Shown piece by piece: positions 63,055 through 64,000 of a stretch of DNA of 64,000 bases (position 1 is the first letter of the stretch; each line of letters starts with the position of its first letter). The position numbers and the translations under genes are program-made. The stretch is from Mucilaginibacter ginkgonis (lineage in GTDB: Bacteria; Bacteroidota; Bacteroidia; Sphingobacteriales; Sphingobacteriaceae). The DNA lies in contig NZ_CP066775.1 of assembly GCF_009754905.2 (NCBI RefSeq), positions 1,054,001-1,118,000 of the forward strand, given 5' to 3'. Under the pieces are notes generated by a model. It was not told where the DNA came from and did no database searches. It saw only the letters and a program-made list of their open reading frames with translations.

Positions 63055-64000
63055 ATATATCTATTATAGCACACTGTTATCTGTGTTTACAGAAGCATTC
63101 GTTACGCGCTTTGTAATAGATATAAAACTATTCTACTTCATCATTATCATCAATTTCGTGTTGATGATTTTGTCTGGAAAGTTTGCCGTTTCTAAAAGTT
63201 TACTCATTATTTATAGCTGTCTTCTTGTTACGGGCATCATTACAATTTTATTACAGACAGACAACGTATCCCATTTTCTTGCTCAGTATCTGGGTATATT
63301 ATTCGTATCGGTATATTTCTATAATTTTTATAGATTTTACGTAAAGGATGTTAAAGTGTTATTTATACATTTTGTGTATTTCGCTTTGGCTGTAGCCTAT
63401 ATGGGATTTATATTAATGCCTTACAGATTTTTACTTGGTAGATTTGAAGGTTTCTATAGTTTTATGAATGAGCCTGCACACTATGCAACGGTCATTCTAC
63501 CTGCCTATTTTTATAGTTTGAAGACCAAGGAATTACCTCGATATATTTATAAGGTTTTACTTGCGAGTCTGGTATTAACAGGATCGAGTGTAGGTTTGCT
63601 TGGAATAGGTATTTCAATACTAATGTTACCAAAGAAAATAGAGGTAATGAGGTTAGTACTACCTTTAATAATTGTTTGCGGTCTTATAACAGGCCTTTAT
63701 TTTGTTTATCCAAATTTCAGACTGCGAATTGATGATACCGTTAGATCCCTTGCTACACAAGATGTAGGTGGGGCTAATTTAAGTACTTACGCTTTTGTCT
63801 CAAATGCTTTCGTCACTTATTCAAGTTTTTATCATAATCCGATATTGGGCTCTGGTTTGGGATCTCATGAATTATCTCATATAAAATATTTAGGTGACAT
63901 AACCGGCTTTGAAGATTTTAAAGAAGATCAAAACCTAAACGCTAAAGATGCCAACTCTTTACTATTACGAACCATTTCGGATATGGGATTATTTGGTGTC
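63041..64000 (+). CDS. wzy: Wzy-type O-antigen polymerase, 3' end cut by the window
   Basis: The frame runs from the ATG at 63041 to the last base, giving the first 320 residues. Multiple membrane helices are evident (YFIIIINFVLMIL, LGILFVSVYFYNF, FVYFALAVAYMGFIL, VLPLIIVCGLITGLYFVY). The periplasmic part HNPILGSGLGSHELSH and DANSLLLRTISDMGLFGV is a Wzy/WaaL-like loop with the conserved GxGxxxxH pattern. With Wzx and Wzz present, a Wzy polymerase is the best call; a ligase is the alternative. The gene overlaps the GT2 gene by 14 bp. Confidence 0.8.
   Translation, partial: MSVSKYIYYSTLLSVFTEAFVTRFVIDIKLFYFIIIINFVLMILSGKFAVSKSLLIIYSCLLVTGIITILLQTDNVSHFLAQYLGILFVSVYFYNFYRFYVKDVKVLFIHFVYFALAVAYMGFILMPYRFLLGRFEGFYSFMNEPAHYATVILPAYFYSLKTKELPRYIYKVLLASLVLTGSSVGLLGIGISILMLPKKIEVMRLVLPLIIVCGLITGLYFVYPNFRLRIDDTVRSLATQDVGGANLSTYAFVSNAFVTYSSFYHNPILGSGLGSHELSHIKYLGDITGFEDFKEDQNLNAKDANSLLLRTISDMGLFGV

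Noticed and set aside
1..64000. CRISPR array, rRNA genes, prophage or insertion sequence with transposase
   Set aside because: No regularly spaced repeats, no rRNA sequence, and no transposase or phage structural gene were recognised in either strand.

Overview
The window looks like chromosomal DNA of a Bacteroidota bacterium, most likely from the Sphingobacteriaceae (Mucilaginibacter/Pedobacter type). Several start-proximal intergenic regions carry the Bacteroidota -7 element TAnnTTTG, in the best cases with an upstream TTG. Purine-rich Shine-Dalgarno sites are not conspicuous. The gene content also fits: GH92 mannosidase, POT transporter, PgpH-type HD protein, lysC-lysA pair, SCO/cytochrome c lipoproteins and small TGTGCAGATG-type palindromic repeats. 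No taxonomic search was possible, so the genus is an inference.

Left part (1-39.8 kb): housekeeping and metabolic genes on both strands. In order they are: a truncated hybrid sensor kinase with two receiver domains; an APC permease; a secreted zinc-dependent phospholipase C-like protein; a DUF5996 protein; a GlcG/HbpS-like protein; a minus-strand operon of lipoprotein, SCO1 copper chaperone and cytochrome c; lysC-lysA; a DnaQ-like exonuclease; a TMEM175-like channel; an NlpC/P60 lipoprotein; mutS; an acyltransferase; a YceI protein; an FAD-linked oxidase with folB; a glutaryl-CoA-type dehydrogenase; a TPR histidine kinase; a GH1 beta-glucosidase; queG; a polysaccharide deacetylase; a CAT-fold acetyltransferase; GH92; ruvB; a dolichol-phosphate-mannose-synthase-like GT2; a POT transporter; a thiolase; and PgpH. 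Gene ends are tightly packed, and several convergent pairs abut or overlap. The main non-coding interval (17.19-18.40 kb) holds a relic of a second yceI gene with its terminator and a 397-bp element with perfect 20-bp terminal inverted repeats.

Right part (40.4-64.0 kb): directly after a tRNA-Ser(GCU) gene the DNA becomes visibly AT-richer and all genes run on the plus strand, mostly with start and stop codons overlapping. This is a surface-polysaccharide locus with two sugar-nucleotide modules. Module A (40.4-48.0 kb) has a NeuB-type synthase, GNAT, TIM-barrel isomerase, a CBS-DegT aminotransferase fusion, a Gfo/Idh/MocA-fold protein without the usual catalytic Lys, a CMP-sugar-synthetase-like enzyme, a class III aminotransferase and an SDR. 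It lacks the 4,6-dehydratase and hydrolysing 2-epimerase of known sialic, legionaminic and pseudaminic acid pathways, so it probably makes an undescribed ulosonic-type sugar. Module B (52.2-60.1 kb) encodes a UDP-sugar 6-dehydrogenase, a WbpB/WbpE/WbpD-like trio, and HisH, HisF and an N-acetyl-sugar amidotransferase. This matches the route to a 2,3-diacetamido uronic acid with an acetamidino group. An L-2-hydroxyglutarate oxidase gene sits inside module B, where it could recycle the 2-hydroxyglutarate expected from WbpB chemistry. Wzx, Wzz, several glycosyltransferases and a Wzy-like polymerase cut by the right edge complete a Wzx/Wzy-type assembly line. No initiating phosphoglycosyl transferase is seen, so the locus continues to the right or relies on genes elsewhere.
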